From Suttonella indologenes (GTDB lineage Bacteria > Pseudomonadota > Gammaproteobacteria > Cardiobacteriales > Cardiobacteriaceae): a stretch of DNA of 64,000 nucleotides. The first letter of the stretch is position 1. Each line of letters starts with the position of its first letter. Of this stretch, positions 32,795-41,450 are shown piece after piece. A program made the position numbers and the translations under genes. The notes below the pieces were generated by a model. That model saw only the letters and a program-made list of their open reading frames with translations, did no database searches and was not told the origin of the DNA. Where the stretch lies: NCBI RefSeq assembly GCF_900460215.1, contig NZ_UHIA01000004.1:1000001-1064000 (forward strand), given 5' to 3'.

Positions 32795-34216
32795 ATGATT
32801 TATGAAGCGGTTATTGGTTTAGAGTTGCATATTCAGTTGGCAACGGAAAGTAAATTATTTTCTTCTTCTTCTGCATCTTTTGGCGCGGAGGTCAATACTC
32901 ATGTTAATGAAATTGATTTAGGCTATCCGGGGGTTCTACCGGTATTAAATGAGCGAGCGCTTGAATATGCGGTATTATTTGGTTTGGCTTTAGGTAGTCA
33001 AATTAACCCGAATGCTTTTTTTATGCGCAAAAATTATTTCTACCCTGATTTGCCGAAAGGTTATCAAATTAGCCAGTTAGCTGATGCGATTATTTTAGGT
33101 GGTTTGGTAGATTTACCGGAGTTCGAACGGCAAGTGAGGATTAATCGCGGACAATTGGAAGAAGATGCGGGTAAGTCCGTACATGATGCTTTTACAGATC
33201 GTACGGGGATTGATTTAAATCGTGCAGGTGTGCCTTTGATTGAGTTAGTCTCTGAACCTGATATGCGCAGTGCGGCTGAAGCGGTGGCTTATATGCGGAA
33301 AATTCATCATCTTGTGCGTTATTTAGGTATTAGTGACGGCAATATGCAAGAGGGCTCTTTCCGCTGTGATGCGAATGTCTCAATTCGTGAGAAAGGTAGT
33401 GAAGTTTATAATGCTCGTGTTGAGTTAAAAAATATCAATTCTTTCCGTTTTGTTGAGCAGGCAATTGAGCTTGAAATCGAAAGACAGATTGATGTAGTGG
33501 AAAACGGTGGCACGGTTGAACAGGAAACGCGTTTATTTGATCCTGATAAGATGGAAACGCGCACGATGCGTTCTAAAGAAGAAGCCAATGACTATCGTTA
33601 TTTCCCGGATCCTGATTTGTTGCCTTTGCAATTAAGCGCAGAATGGATTGAGCAAATACGTCAAAATTTACCGGAATTACCGCATTTGCGCGAGCAACGT
33701 TATGCAGAACAATATGCTTTAGATAAAGACAGTTTACGTTTTTTAGTGCAAGACAAAGCAACTGCGCAATATTTTGAAGAGGCATTGAATGCCGGTGCAG
33801 AGGCAAGAACGGCGGCGATTTGGATGCAGTCTGAATTGGTGAAATTATTGCCGGAAGGACAGGGCTTTGCTGATTGTCTGCTGAATCCCAATCAATTTGC
33901 TGTTTTGCTTGCCCGTGTGGCGGATAATACGTTGTCTGCTAATGCCGCGAAAAAGTTATTGCCTGAATTATGGGGAAATGCCGATATTTCCGTAGATGCT
34001 TTGATTGATACTAAAGGTTTGCGTCAGGTTAATGATGACGGACAATTGCAGCAATGGGCGGAAGAAGTTTTAGCTGCAAATCCTGATCAGGTAGCGGCAT
34101 ATAAAGGCGGACAAGTGAAAATGCTAGGCTATTTAGTCGGACAAGTATTAAAGAAATCACAAGGAAAAGCAAATCCGAAATCAGTCAATGAATTATTGCA
34201 GAAATTATTGGCTTAA
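32795..34216 (+). CDS. gatB: Asp-tRNA(Asn)/Glu-tRNA(Gln) amidotransferase subunit B
   Basis: 473 residues from the ATG at 32795 (MIYEAVIGLELHIQL); longer in-frame starts fall in the pilQ terminator. GatB kinase/tRNA-binding core: FMRKNYFYPDLPKGYQISQ, EEDAGKSVHD, DLNRAGVPLIELVSEPD and MQEGSFRCDANVS; C-terminal YqeY-like tail ending NPKSVNELLQKLL. With GatA and GatC it makes Gln-tRNA(Gln) and/or Asn-tRNA(Asn) by transamidation. gatA and gatC are not next to it, so they must lie elsewhere. Confidence 0.97.
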   Translation: MIYEAVIGLELHIQLATESKLFSSSSASFGAEVNTHVNEIDLGYPGVLPVLNERALEYAVLFGLALGSQINPNAFFMRKNYFYPDLPKGYQISQLADAIILGGLVDLPEFERQVRINRGQLEEDAGKSVHDAFTDRTGIDLNRAGVPLIELVSEPDMRSAAEAVAYMRKIHHLVRYLGISDGNMQEGSFRCDANVSIREKGSEVYNARVELKNINSFRFVEQAIELEIERQIDVVENGGTVEQETRLFDPDKMETRTMRSKEEANDYRYFPDPDLLPLQLSAEWIEQIRQNLPELPHLREQRYAEQYALDKDSLRFLVQDKATAQYFEEALNAGAEARTAAIWMQSELVKLLPEGQGFADCLLNPNQFAVLLARVADNTLSANAAKKLLPELWGNADISVDALIDTKGLRQVNDDGQLQQWAEEVLAANPDQVAAYKGGQVKMLGYLVGQVLKKSQGKANPKSVNELLQKLLA

Positions 34217-34235
34217 ACACGGAAGTTTTTAAATA

Positions 34236-34343
34236 TATAGTCGAAGAATTGAAAAGCTATTACGGCGTTGGCTCGCCTTGCCGTACGCTCTTGTACTGTC
34301 TGTGGCTCATCGCCTTGTACTACTTTTCACTTCTGACTATATA
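34236..34343. repeat. R1 TA-flanked palindromic element (intact copy)
   Basis: 108 bp from TATAGTCGAAGAATTGAAAA to CACTTCTGACTATA, with internal CGCCTTGCCGTAC. Same family and orientation as 12913-13123; inverted relative to 56711-56818. It lies just downstream of gatB. Confidence 0.8.
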
Positions 34344-34345
34344 GC

Positions 34346-34385
34346 CGCCCTCATAAAACCATTTAGGTTTTACGGGCGGTTTTGT
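34346..34385 (+). terminator. Hairpin terminator after gatB
   Basis: GCCGCCC...TAAAACC / GGTTTTA.CGGGCGG with a small bulge and TTTTG tail (34346-34385). The following 34386-34633 is AT-rich and shows no gene. Confidence 0.7.
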
Positions 34386-34633
34386 TTTTTAAGAAGAGTT
34401 ATACTCAATTCATGACAAATGCGAACATTATATTTTTAACCTTAGCTTAGGCGTTTATGCCAGAAAGCACTCACATGACAAATTTTGTTGGACATAAATA
34501 TCTAAGTTACTGATTTATAAAGAAGTAGGTCGGATTCTTGAATCTGACAAATTTATATTTTAAGTAATGTCGGATACAAGTATCCGATCTATCCAATTAA
34601 AAATGATTAATTTTGCCATGAATTGACTATATT

Positions 34634-34846
34634 TTATTGTTGAATAATGAGCGTAATCGCTAATCCGATGCCGCCGATGATTTGCAGCAAAACGGCATGC
34701 CAGAGTCCATTTTCTCTCGCGGCAATAAAGGCATAAGTAGGCAAAATAAAATGGCGCAGCAATTCTTGTCGCTGATGCCGGCAATGCCATGCGCTAATCA
34801 GCCAACCGCAGATAAAGATTAGAATAAATAGCGTGAGAAAAAACAT
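34634..34846 (-). CDS. Small inner-membrane protein downstream of nth
   Basis: 70 residues with two hydrophobic helices (FFLTLFILIFICGWLISAW and VLLQIIGGIGLAITLIIQQ) and a basic middle. It starts 3 bases after the nth stop with GGAAGA as ribosome-binding site, so it is likely cotranscribed. Family not recognised; function unknown. Confidence 0.55.
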   Translation of the reverse strand: MFFLTLFILIFICGWLISAWHCRHQRQELLRHFILPTYAFIAARENGLWHAVLLQIIGGIGLAITLIIQQ

Positions 34847-34849
34847 GCT

Positions 34850-35485
34850 TTATTCTTCCATATTCACAGGTTGCTCGCATAAATCGGAAACGATGCAAGA
34901 GGTGCATTTGGGTTTACGGGCGGTGCAGGTATAGCGGCCATGCAAAATCAGCCAATGATGGGCATCTAACAGATAAGCTTCAGGCACGCGCTGCAGTAAT
35001 TTGTCTTCCACTTCGCGAACGTTTTTGCCTTTCGCAAGTCCTGTGCGATTAGACACGCGGAATATATGCGTATCGACCGCCATGGCAATTTGTCCGAAAG
35101 CGGTATTGAGGACAACGTTTGCGGTTTTGCGCCCTACGCCCGGCAGGCTTTCTAAAGCTTCGCGTTGATCGGGAACTTTTCCATCGTATTTTTCTAGCAG
35201 CAAAGCACAGGTTTTGATGATATTGCTTGCCTTGCTATTGAATAAGCCGATGGTTTTTATATAGCTTTTCAAGCCTTCTTCGCCAAGGGCTAAGATGCTT
35301 TCCGGCGTATTGGCAATTGGGAAGAGTTTGCGTGTCGCTTTATTGACGCCGACATCGGTGGCTTGCGCAGATAGCATGACGGCAATCAGCAGCTCAAATA
35401 CCGAATCGTATTCTAATTCGGTACTTGGTTTGGGATTTGCTGCTTGTAAACGCGCAAAAAAAGTGTCGATATCAGATTTCTTCAT
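34850..35485 (-). CDS. nth: Endonuclease III
   Basis: 211 residues, standard. Helix-hairpin-helix LPGVGRKTANVVLNTAF with the catalytic Lys, Asp in MAVDTHIFRVSNR, and the 4Fe-4S cluster motif C-x6-C-x2-C-x5-C (CTARKPKCTSCIVSDLC) at the C-terminus. It removes oxidised pyrimidines and cuts abasic sites in base-excision repair. The tautomerase gene lies 3 bp upstream. Confidence 0.98.
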   Translation of the reverse strand: MKKSDIDTFFARLQAANPKPSTELEYDSVFELLIAVMLSAQATDVGVNKATRKLFPIANTPESILALGEEGLKSYIKTIGLFNSKASNIIKTCALLLEKYDGKVPDQREALESLPGVGRKTANVVLNTAFGQIAMAVDTHIFRVSNRTGLAKGKNVREVEDKLLQRVPEAYLLDAHHWLILHGRYTCTARKPKCTSCIVSDLCEQPVNMEE

Positions 35486-35488
35486 GCC

Positions 35489-35677
35489 TTATTTTTTATC
35501 GGCACGAAGTTCGCCGCCTTGGCACAGATTTTCAGGTTTTAAGTCTTCAATACTAATCCAGACCGCAGCTTCCGCAATGCCTAAGCTGCTGGCAATGGCT
35601 TGGGTAACTTTTTGGGTCATTTCGCGTTTTTGTTCGATGCTGCGACCTTCAATGATTTTGATGTTAACGATTGGCAT
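35489..35677 (-). CDS. 4-oxalocrotonate tautomerase family protein
   Basis: 62 residues, the family's usual size. MPIVNIKIIEGRS gives the N-terminal catalytic Pro after Met removal, and a conserved Arg-containing first helix follows. Such small hexameric tautomerases act on 2-hydroxy dienoates; no aromatic degradation genes lie nearby, so the real substrate is unknown. Adjacent to nth. Confidence 0.88.
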   Translation of the reverse strand: MPIVNIKIIEGRSIEQKREMTQKVTQAIASSLGIAEAAVWISIEDLKPENLCQGGELRADKK

Positions 35678-35721
35678 ATGAGGTTCCTAATGTAGATGTT
35701 GCTGATGAAAACCGAGTCTGT

Positions 35722-36216
35722 CTATTCCGCAGTTTGAGAGGATTGGGCGCTAACAGAGGAGGACACCGGCGCTTCTTCGGGAAGATTTTTGCTGAGTTTG
35801 TCTAAAATACCGTTGATAAATTTATAGCTTTCGTCTGCGCCGAATTTTTTCGCCAGTTCCACCGCCTCATTGATAATCACGGTCGGATGGATGTCTTTGC
35901 GCCGCGTGAGTTCAAAGGCGGCAATCCATAAAATAGCGCGCTCAATCGGGTCAAGGGCGGAGAAGGAGCGGCGTTGCAGAAAGGGCAGAAACAGTTCGCC
36001 GAGTTTGAGGCTGTGTGCAGTGATGTAATGCCATGCTTCATCGAAATAAAAACTGTCAATGTCTTGTCGGGCATTGTTTTCAAAGCTGTTGCACCGTACA
36101 TATTCGGGGCTGTCGTCTTGTAATTGCCATTGATAGAGCAGTTGCAGCAGTTCGTAGCGAGCCTGCGAACGCGCTTTAATGGCTTGGCGTTTGAGATTGG
36201 GAGTTTTACTGGTCAT
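35722..36216 (-). CDS. nusB: Transcription antitermination factor NusB
   Basis: 164 residues; all-helical NusB fold with RSQARYELLQLLYQWQLQ, LDPIERAILWIAAFEL and VIINEAVELAKKFG...KFINGILDKL. With NusE (S10) it binds boxA in rRNA leaders. The C-terminal 20 residues (Ser/Glu-rich) are an extra tail. Follows ribH, the common nusB-ribH pairing. Confidence 0.96.
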   Translation of the reverse strand: MTSKTPNLKRQAIKARSQARYELLQLLYQWQLQDDSPEYVRCNSFENNARQDIDSFYFDEAWHYITAHSLKLGELFLPFLQRRSFSALDPIERAILWIAAFELTRRKDIHPTVIINEAVELAKKFGADESYKFINGILDKLSKNLPEEAPVSSSVSAQSSQTAE

Positions 36217-36248
36217 AGAGTTGGATTTGCCGCGCTGTAAAAGAACAT

Positions 36249-36274
36249 CGGCATTGCCGCTTGCGACAATGCCG
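36249..36274 (-). terminator. Weak hairpin between ribH and nusB
   Basis: CGGCATTG (36249-36256) and CAATGCCG (36267-36274) form an 8-bp stem; the minus-strand tail ATGTTCTTTT is a poor U-tract, so this is at most a partial terminator. Confidence 0.35.
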
Positions 36275-36288
36275 GTGAAAAAGAGGGA

Positions 36289-36768
36289 TTAGCCGATTTG
36301 ACGGAGCAGGCTGACCATTTCAATCGCCGCCATCGCCACATCATGACCTTTATTGCCTGCTTTCGTGCCGGCGCGTTCGATTGCTTGTTCGATATTATTG
36401 GTGGTCAAAACGCCGGTCAGTACGGGCAGATCGTATTTTAATGCCACTTGTCCCAAGCCCTTGGCTTGTTCGTTGACCACGACGTCATAATGCCCGGTCG
36501 AGCCTTTGATGACGGCGCCGAGGGCGATAATCGCATCATATTTCTTGGTTGCGGCGCAGCGCTGGGCGGCAATCGGCAGTTCATGTGCGCCCGGCACATA
36601 GTAAACGTGGATATTGTCCGCACTGATGCCGTGGCGTTTGAGGGTATCGATGGCGGCGGCTTCCAGTTTATTGACGATGAAGTCGTTGAAGCGCGAGCAG
36701 ATAATGGCAAAGCTGGCATTGTCTAATGGGCTGAATTGCCCTTCGATTCTTTTGATTTGGTCTGTCAT
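36289..36768 (-). CDS. ribH: 6,7-dimethyl-8-ribityllumazine synthase
   Basis: 159 residues. ICSRFNDFIV, YVPGAHELPIAAQR, ALGAVIKGSTGHYDVV with the catalytic His, and PVLTGVLTTNNIEQAIERAG are signature segments. It joins the ribityl-pyrimidine and dihydroxybutanone phosphate, the step before riboflavin synthase. 12 bp after the ribB(A) stop in the rib operon. Confidence 0.98.
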   Translation of the reverse strand: MTDQIKRIEGQFSPLDNASFAIICSRFNDFIVNKLEAAAIDTLKRHGISADNIHVYYVPGAHELPIAAQRCAATKKYDAIIALGAVIKGSTGHYDVVVNEQAKGLGQVALKYDLPVLTGVLTTNNIEQAIERAGTKAGNKGHDVAMAAIEMVSLLRQIG

Positions 36769-36780
36769 AATAGTCCTTGA

Positions 36781-37887
36781 TTAGTGAGTATCGCCAATAA
36801 ATTCATGTACTTCCAGCTGATAGCCGGAGAGTCCGGTGAATTTGTAGGGCGCGGAAAGCAGCCGCATTTTGCCGACATGTTGGGCGGCAAGAATTTGTGC
36901 GCCGATGCCGTAGGTGCGCAGGTCTTGTTCCTGCTTGCGTTTCGGCGGCGCGATATTGTGGGCAAAGGCATGCATGCGCGCCACAATATCGTTGGTGTTT
37001 TGTCCGTCGTCAATCACGACAATAATGCCCTGCGGTTCCTGTGCCAAGCGTTTTAAGGCGTCATCCAATTGAAAATTGCGTTCCGACAAATCGGCTTGGA
37101 ATAAATCGGCTAGGGCATTTTGCACATGCACACGCACAAAGGTCGGCGTTTCAGGACTGATTTTGCCTTTGACGAGGGCATAATGCAGGGTTTTATCCAA
37201 GATGCTTTGATAGGCGGTCAAGGCAAAATTGCCGTAGGCGGTGGGCAATTCGCAGGAAGCGACGGCGGTAACGGTTTGTTCGCGAGCAAGGCGGTAAGTG
37301 ATGAGATCGGCAATGGTGCCGATTTTTAAGCCGTGTTCTTGGGCGAAGATTTCCAAATCGGGACGGCGCGCCATCGTGCCGTCTTCTTTTAAAATTTCGC
37401 AAATCACGGCGGCCGGCTCAAGCCCTGCTAAACGCGCCAAATCGCTGCTGGCTTCGGTATGCCCTGCGCGTACCAGCACGCCGCCTTCGCGTGCCACTAT
37501 CGGGAAAATATGCCCCGGCTGTACCACGTCTTCAGGACGTGCATCGCGGGCGGCGGCGACTTGAATCGTCAAGGCGCGGTCTTGCGCGGAAATGCCGGTG
37601 GTTACGCCTTGCGCCGCTTCAATCGAGACGGTAAAGGCGGTGGCGTAAGCGGCGGTGTTGTGTTCGGTTTGCGGACGCAGTCCGAGTTGTTTGGCGCGCT
37701 CTTGGGTGATGGTCATGCAGACCAATCCGCGCGCGTGTTTGACCATGAAATTAATCAGTTCAGGGGTGATATGTTCGGCGGCAACGACCAAATCGCCTTC
37801 GTTTTCGCGGTCTTCGTCATCCATTAAGATAACTGCTTTTCCCGCGGCCAAATCGGCAATGATTTCTTCTGTGCTGTTGAGTTGCAT
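36781..37887 (-). CDS. ribB: 3,4-dihydroxy-2-butanone-4-phosphate synthase with a degenerate GTP cyclohydrolase II domain
   Basis: 368 residues. The N-terminal about 200 are an intact RibB (MDDEDRENEGDLVVAAEH, HARGLVCMTI, RAGHTEASSDLARLAGL). The C-terminal part aligns with GTP cyclohydrolase II (ELPTAYGNFALTAY, then FVRVHVQNALADLFQAD), but the three zinc cysteines of the SECLTGD...RCDCG motif are replaced by Asn, Ser and Arg, and the GRGI...RQEGRGIGL active-site stretch reads PQGIIVVIDDGQNTNDI. So it should make the four-carbon unit of riboflavin but not open GTP. A separate ribA is expected elsewhere. Confidence 0.93.
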   Translation of the reverse strand: MQLNSTEEIIADLAAGKAVILMDDEDRENEGDLVVAAEHITPELINFMVKHARGLVCMTITQERAKQLGLRPQTEHNTAAYATAFTVSIEAAQGVTTGISAQDRALTIQVAAARDARPEDVVQPGHIFPIVAREGGVLVRAGHTEASSDLARLAGLEPAAVICEILKEDGTMARRPDLEIFAQEHGLKIGTIADLITYRLAREQTVTAVASCELPTAYGNFALTAYQSILDKTLHYALVKGKISPETPTFVRVHVQNALADLFQADLSERNFQLDDALKRLAQEPQGIIVVIDDGQNTNDIVARMHAFAHNIAPPKRKQEQDLRTYGIGAQILAAQHVGKMRLLSAPYKFTGLSGYQLEVHEFIGDTH

Positions 37888-37905
37888 AGCTTCTCCTAAA
37901 AATGT

Positions 37906-38547
37906 TTAAAAGCCGAAGGCGCGCAATTTCGCTTCCGTCAAACCTTCGCCTTCGCTTTGCTGACTGAGCAGGCGTTCTAAATAGCGCGCGAGCAAGTCCA
38001 CTTCTAAATTCACTTCCCGTCCGACGGCATATGTGCCTAAGCTGGTGCGCTGCATGGTGTGCGGCACGATATTGACGTGGAATAGATGGTCTTGCACTTC
38101 ATTGACGGTCAGGCTGATGCCGTCAATGCAAATCGAGCCTTTTTTGGCGATATAGCGTGCCAGTTCGCGCGGCGCGGCAAAAATCAGACGTTCGCTGCGT
38201 CCGTCGGGAAAGCGGTCGCATAAGGTGCCGATGCCGTCCACATGCCCGCTGACCAAATGTCCGCCCAAAGGGGTGGATAAGGTTAGGGCGCGTTCCAAAT
38301 TCACGGTTTCGTCGACGCTTAATTGTCCTAATGTGGTTAAGGCTAGGGTTTCTGCCGACACATCGGCGCGGAAGAAATCTTTGCCCAATTCTACTGCGGT
38401 CAGGCACACGCCGTTAACGGCGATGCTGTCGCCCAATTGCGAAGTGCTGAAATCGAAGTACTCGGAGGCGATGAGCAGACTTTGGTCTTCGCCGTGTTGC
38501 TCGCGTTGGCGCAATTGCCCTGTGTTTTCAATGATGCCTGTAAACAT
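37906..38547 (-). CDS. ribE: Riboflavin synthase, alpha subunit
   Basis: 213 residues in two similar lumazine-binding repeats, each opening with a MFTGIIENTG / LVSGHVDGIG type segment; SIAVNGVCLTAVE and SICIDGISLTVNEV are the paired substrate motifs. It dismutates two lumazine molecules to riboflavin. Some annotations call this gene ribC. It lies 4 bp after ribD. Confidence 0.97.
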   Translation of the reverse strand: MFTGIIENTGQLRQREQHGEDQSLLIASEYFDFSTSQLGDSIAVNGVCLTAVELGKDFFRADVSAETLALTTLGQLSVDETVNLERALTLSTPLGGHLVSGHVDGIGTLCDRFPDGRSERLIFAAPRELARYIAKKGSICIDGISLTVNEVQDHLFHVNIVPHTMQRTSLGTYAVGREVNLEVDLLARYLERLLSQQSEGEGLTEAKLRAFGF

Positions 38548-38551
38548 GGTC

Positions 38552-39682
38552 TTAATCCTGTGTGGCGCGGCGCAGCGTGAAATGCCAGTCTTCGCCCAGC
38601 ATGCGGCTGCCGCAAATGCGATAGGCTATTTTAGCAGATAAGTGCGGCAAAGGCGCGGTCAGGAGTAGGGGGCGGGCGTCCGCGCCGAGAAATACGGGGG
38701 CGAGATAGAGCTGCACTTCGTCCGCCAGTCCTTCGTCGAGCATGGCGCCGCCCAAAGCTGCGCCGGCTTCTGCGAAAACATGATTGATTTGCCGCCTGCC
38801 TAATGCTTCCAATAAGGCGCGCAAAGGCACTTTGCCTTGCGGATTGGGCGCAAAGCGCAGAATTTCCGCTCGTGCGGCAAGTTCGGGGCGTGCAGGCGCT
38901 GTTTCTAGCGTGGCGATAATGACGGGACTTGCTTCGGCAAATAGCGCGGCATCGGCAGGAATGCGCAGGCGGCTGTCGATAATGACGCGTATCGGCTGCT
39001 GCTGCGCGCGTGCAGTCGGATAACGTGCGTTCAAACGCGCATTGTCTGCTATGACGCTGCCGCTGCCGGCAAGAATCGCGTCGGCGGCAAGGCGTTGTTC
39101 ATGCACGTTTTCGCGCGCGGCGGCACCGGTAATCCATTGGCTTTCGCCGTTAGCCAGCGCCGTGCGTCCGTCCATAGAGGCGGCGAGTTTGAGGCTGACA
39201 AAGGGCAGCCCTGTCCGCATACGATGAAAAAAAGCGCGATTCAAATCTAAGGCTTCCTGCTCGCAAACGCCGACGGTACAGACAACGCCTGCCGTCTGTA
39301 ATTTGGCGATGCCTTTGCCGGCGACTTGCGGATTCGGGTCGCGGCAGGCGATGATAACTTCGGCAATACCGGCGGCAATCAAAGCGTCTGCGCAGGGCGG
39401 GGTGCGTCCGAAATGGGCGCAGGGCTCAAGGCTGACATAGGCGACGGCACCGCGTGCCTGCGCACCTGCCATGCGCAGAGCATGTACTTCGGCATGCGGG
39501 GTGCCGGCGGTTTGATGAAAGCCTGCGCCAATTAAGGCGCCGTTTTTAACAATGACACAGCCCACGCGCGGATTAGGCGCGGCGGAATATTTGCCTTGCG
39601 CGGCAAGATGCAGGGCATGACGCATCCAATATTCATGCGGAGGCAGGGAGGCGTCGCCGGATTTAGGATTTATTGAGTTCAT
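38552..39682 (-). CDS. ribD: Bifunctional riboflavin deaminase/reductase
   Basis: About 376 residues from the ATG at 39682, which overlaps nrdR by 20 nt; an ATG at 39625 (MRHALHLAAQ) and one at 39715 are alternatives, none with a strong ribosome-binding site. N-terminal cytidine-deaminase fold with zinc ligands in PHAEVHAL and SLEPCAHFGRTPPCADAL; C-terminal DHFR-like reductase with FVSLKLAASMDGRTA and IRVIIDSRLRIP. Performs two steps after GTP ring opening. Confidence 0.95.
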   Translation of the reverse strand: MNSINPKSGDASLPPHEYWMRHALHLAAQGKYSAAPNPRVGCVIVKNGALIGAGFHQTAGTPHAEVHALRMAGAQARGAVAYVSLEPCAHFGRTPPCADALIAAGIAEVIIACRDPNPQVAGKGIAKLQTAGVVCTVGVCEQEALDLNRAFFHRMRTGLPFVSLKLAASMDGRTALANGESQWITGAAARENVHEQRLAADAILAGSGSVIADNARLNARYPTARAQQQPIRVIIDSRLRIPADAALFAEASPVIIATLETAPARPELAARAEILRFAPNPQGKVPLRALLEALGRRQINHVFAEAGAALGGAMLDEGLADEVQLYLAPVFLGADARPLLLTAPLPHLSAKIAYRICGSRMLGEDWHFTLRRATQD

Positions 39683-40121
39683 CAATGGTTTGTTGGAAGG
39701 CGGCGATGTCGGCAAAACTCAAATACACGGAGGCAAAGCGGATATAGGCGACATGGTCGAGGGTTTTCAAGCCTTCCATAACCCATTGTCCGATTTGCTC
39801 GGAAGAGATTTCGCGTTCGCCGCTGCTGCGCATTTGCTGCTCAATGTGATGAATCAGGGCGCTGATTTGCTCGGCGCTGACCGGTCGTTTTTCACAGGCG
39901 CGCAGCAGTCCGCGCCGTAGTTTGTCCGCCGAATAGCTTTCGCGGTCGCCGTTTTGTTTGATGACGGTGGGAATATGGATTTCCGCCACTTCATAAGTGG
40001 TAAAACGTGCCAGACAATCGGGATTGAGGCACTCGCGGCGGCGGCGGATTTTTTCGCCTTCCGCCACCAAACGCGAGTCCACGACTTTGGTTTCAGGATG
40101 ATTGCAAATAGGACAATGCAA
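39663..40121 (-). CDS. nrdR: Transcriptional repressor NrdR
   Basis: 152 residues. N-terminal zinc ribbon with CPIC (residues 3-6) and CLNPDC, RRRECLNPDC-type core, then an ATP-cone from PTVIKQNGDRESYSADKLRRGL. NrdR senses (d)ATP and represses ribonucleotide reductase genes. Between glyA and ribD, a placement seen in many proteobacteria. Confidence 0.97.
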   Translation of the reverse strand: MHCPICNHPETKVVDSRLVAEGEKIRRRRECLNPDCLARFTTYEVAEIHIPTVIKQNGDRESYSADKLRRGLLRACEKRPVSAEQISALIHHIEQQMRSSGEREISSEQIGQWVMEGLKTLDHVAYIRFASVYLSFADIAAFQQTIDELNKS

Positions 40122-40130
40122 GGCACAACC

Positions 40131-41384
40131 TTATGCGTAAACAGGGAATTGCGCGCAGAGTTCGCCGACTTTATGTCGCACTTCGGTAATGATTTCTTCA
40201 TTGTCGATGTCGTCTAAAATATCGCAAATCCATGTGGCGACTTTTTTCGCTTCCGCGACGCCGAAGCCGCGCGTGGTAATGGCGGGCGTGCCGATGCGGA
40301 TGCCGCTGGTTACAAAAGGCGATTGCGGGTCATTGGGCACGGAATTTTTATTGACGGTAATATGCGCGCGGCTTAAGGCGGCGTCGGCGGCTTTGCCGGT
40401 CAGTCCTTTGCTAATCAGGCTAATCAGCATGAGATGGTTTTTGGTGCCGCCCGAAACCACGTCATAGCCGCGGCTGTTAAAGACTTTTGCCATCGCTTTG
40501 GCATTTTCCAATACCGCTTCTTGGTAGGTTTGGAAAGAGGGGTCGAGGGCTTCGAGGAAGGAAACGGCTTTTGCCGCAATCACATGCATCAAAGGCCCGC
40601 CTTGAATGCCGGGGAAAATGGCGGAGTTGAGTTTTTTCTCAATCTCTTCGTTGGCGCGTGCCAAAATCAGTCCGCCGCGCGGTCCGCGTAGGGTTTTGTG
40701 CGTGGTGGTGGTTACTACATCGGCAAAAGGAATCGGATTGGGATATAAGCCGGCGGCGACCAAACCCGCCACATGCGCCATATCGACTAATAAATAGGCG
40801 CCGACCGAATCGGCAATGGCGCGGAAACGTTCAAAATCCAAAACTTGCGAGTAGGCGGAGAAGCCGGCGATAATCATTTTGGGGCGGTACTCTTCGGCAA
40901 GTTTTTGCACATTGTCGTAGTCAATCAGTCCGGTTTCGGGGTCAAGACCATAGCCGACGGCGTTATAACTGCGTCCGGAGAAATTGACTTTCGCGCCGTG
41001 GGTCAGATGTCCGCCGTGCGCCAAATCCATGCCTAAGACGGTGTCGCCCGGTTCTAATAAAGCAAGGAAAACCGCGCCGTTGGCTTGCGAGCCTGAATGC
41101 GGTTGCACATTGGCATAGTCGGCGGAAAACAGGGTTTTGGCGCGGTCAATCGCCAATTGCTCGACCGTATCCACATGTTCGCAGCCGCCGTAATAGCGTT
41201 TGCCGGGGTAGCCTTCGGCATATTTGTTCGTCAGATAGCTGCCTTGAGCCTGCATCACGCGCGGGCTGCAATAATTCTCCGAGGCAATCAGCTCGATATG
41301 CGCTTCTTGGCGCTTTTCTTCGGCGGCAATCGCCTTGGCAATCTCTTCGTCAAAACTCGCAATGGTCATGTCTTTGCTAAACAT
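40131..41384 (-). CDS. glyA: Serine hydroxymethyltransferase
   Basis: 417 residues from the ATG at 41384 (AGGTAAGACA upstream); a start 14 codons earlier is rejected. PLP enzyme with ELIASENYCSPRVMQAQGS, DLAHGGHLTHG, LVDMAHVAGLVAAG and the lysine motif VVTTTTHKTLRGPRGG. It makes glycine and 5,10-methylene-THF from serine, linking to the glycine cleavage genes at 44-47 kb. First gene of the glyA-nrdR-rib-nusB run. Confidence 0.98.
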   Translation of the reverse strand: MFSKDMTIASFDEEIAKAIAAEEKRQEAHIELIASENYCSPRVMQAQGSYLTNKYAEGYPGKRYYGGCEHVDTVEQLAIDRAKTLFSADYANVQPHSGSQANGAVFLALLEPGDTVLGMDLAHGGHLTHGAKVNFSGRSYNAVGYGLDPETGLIDYDNVQKLAEEYRPKMIIAGFSAYSQVLDFERFRAIADSVGAYLLVDMAHVAGLVAAGLYPNPIPFADVVTTTTHKTLRGPRGGLILARANEEIEKKLNSAIFPGIQGGPLMHVIAAKAVSFLEALDPSFQTYQEAVLENAKAMAKVFNSRGYDVVSGGTKNHLMLISLISKGLTGKAADAALSRAHITVNKNSVPNDPQSPFVTSGIRIGTPAITTRGFGVAEAKKVATWICDILDDIDNEEIITEVRHKVGELCAQFPVYA

Positions 41385-41450
41385 TGTCTTACCTGGTGAT
41401 TTGAAAAGCGCGTATGGTAAACGCAAGCAGAGCCGGGGGCAAGTAATTTG

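Noticed and set aside
34386..34633. Short minus-strand frame 34560-34790 downstream of nth
   Set aside because: Overlaps the better-supported small membrane protein gene (34634-34846) in another frame and lacks a ribosome-binding site.
39683..40130. FMN riboswitch for the rib genes
   Set aside because: ribD overlaps nrdR and there is no leader long enough; nothing resembling the RFN element elsewhere in 36-41 kb.
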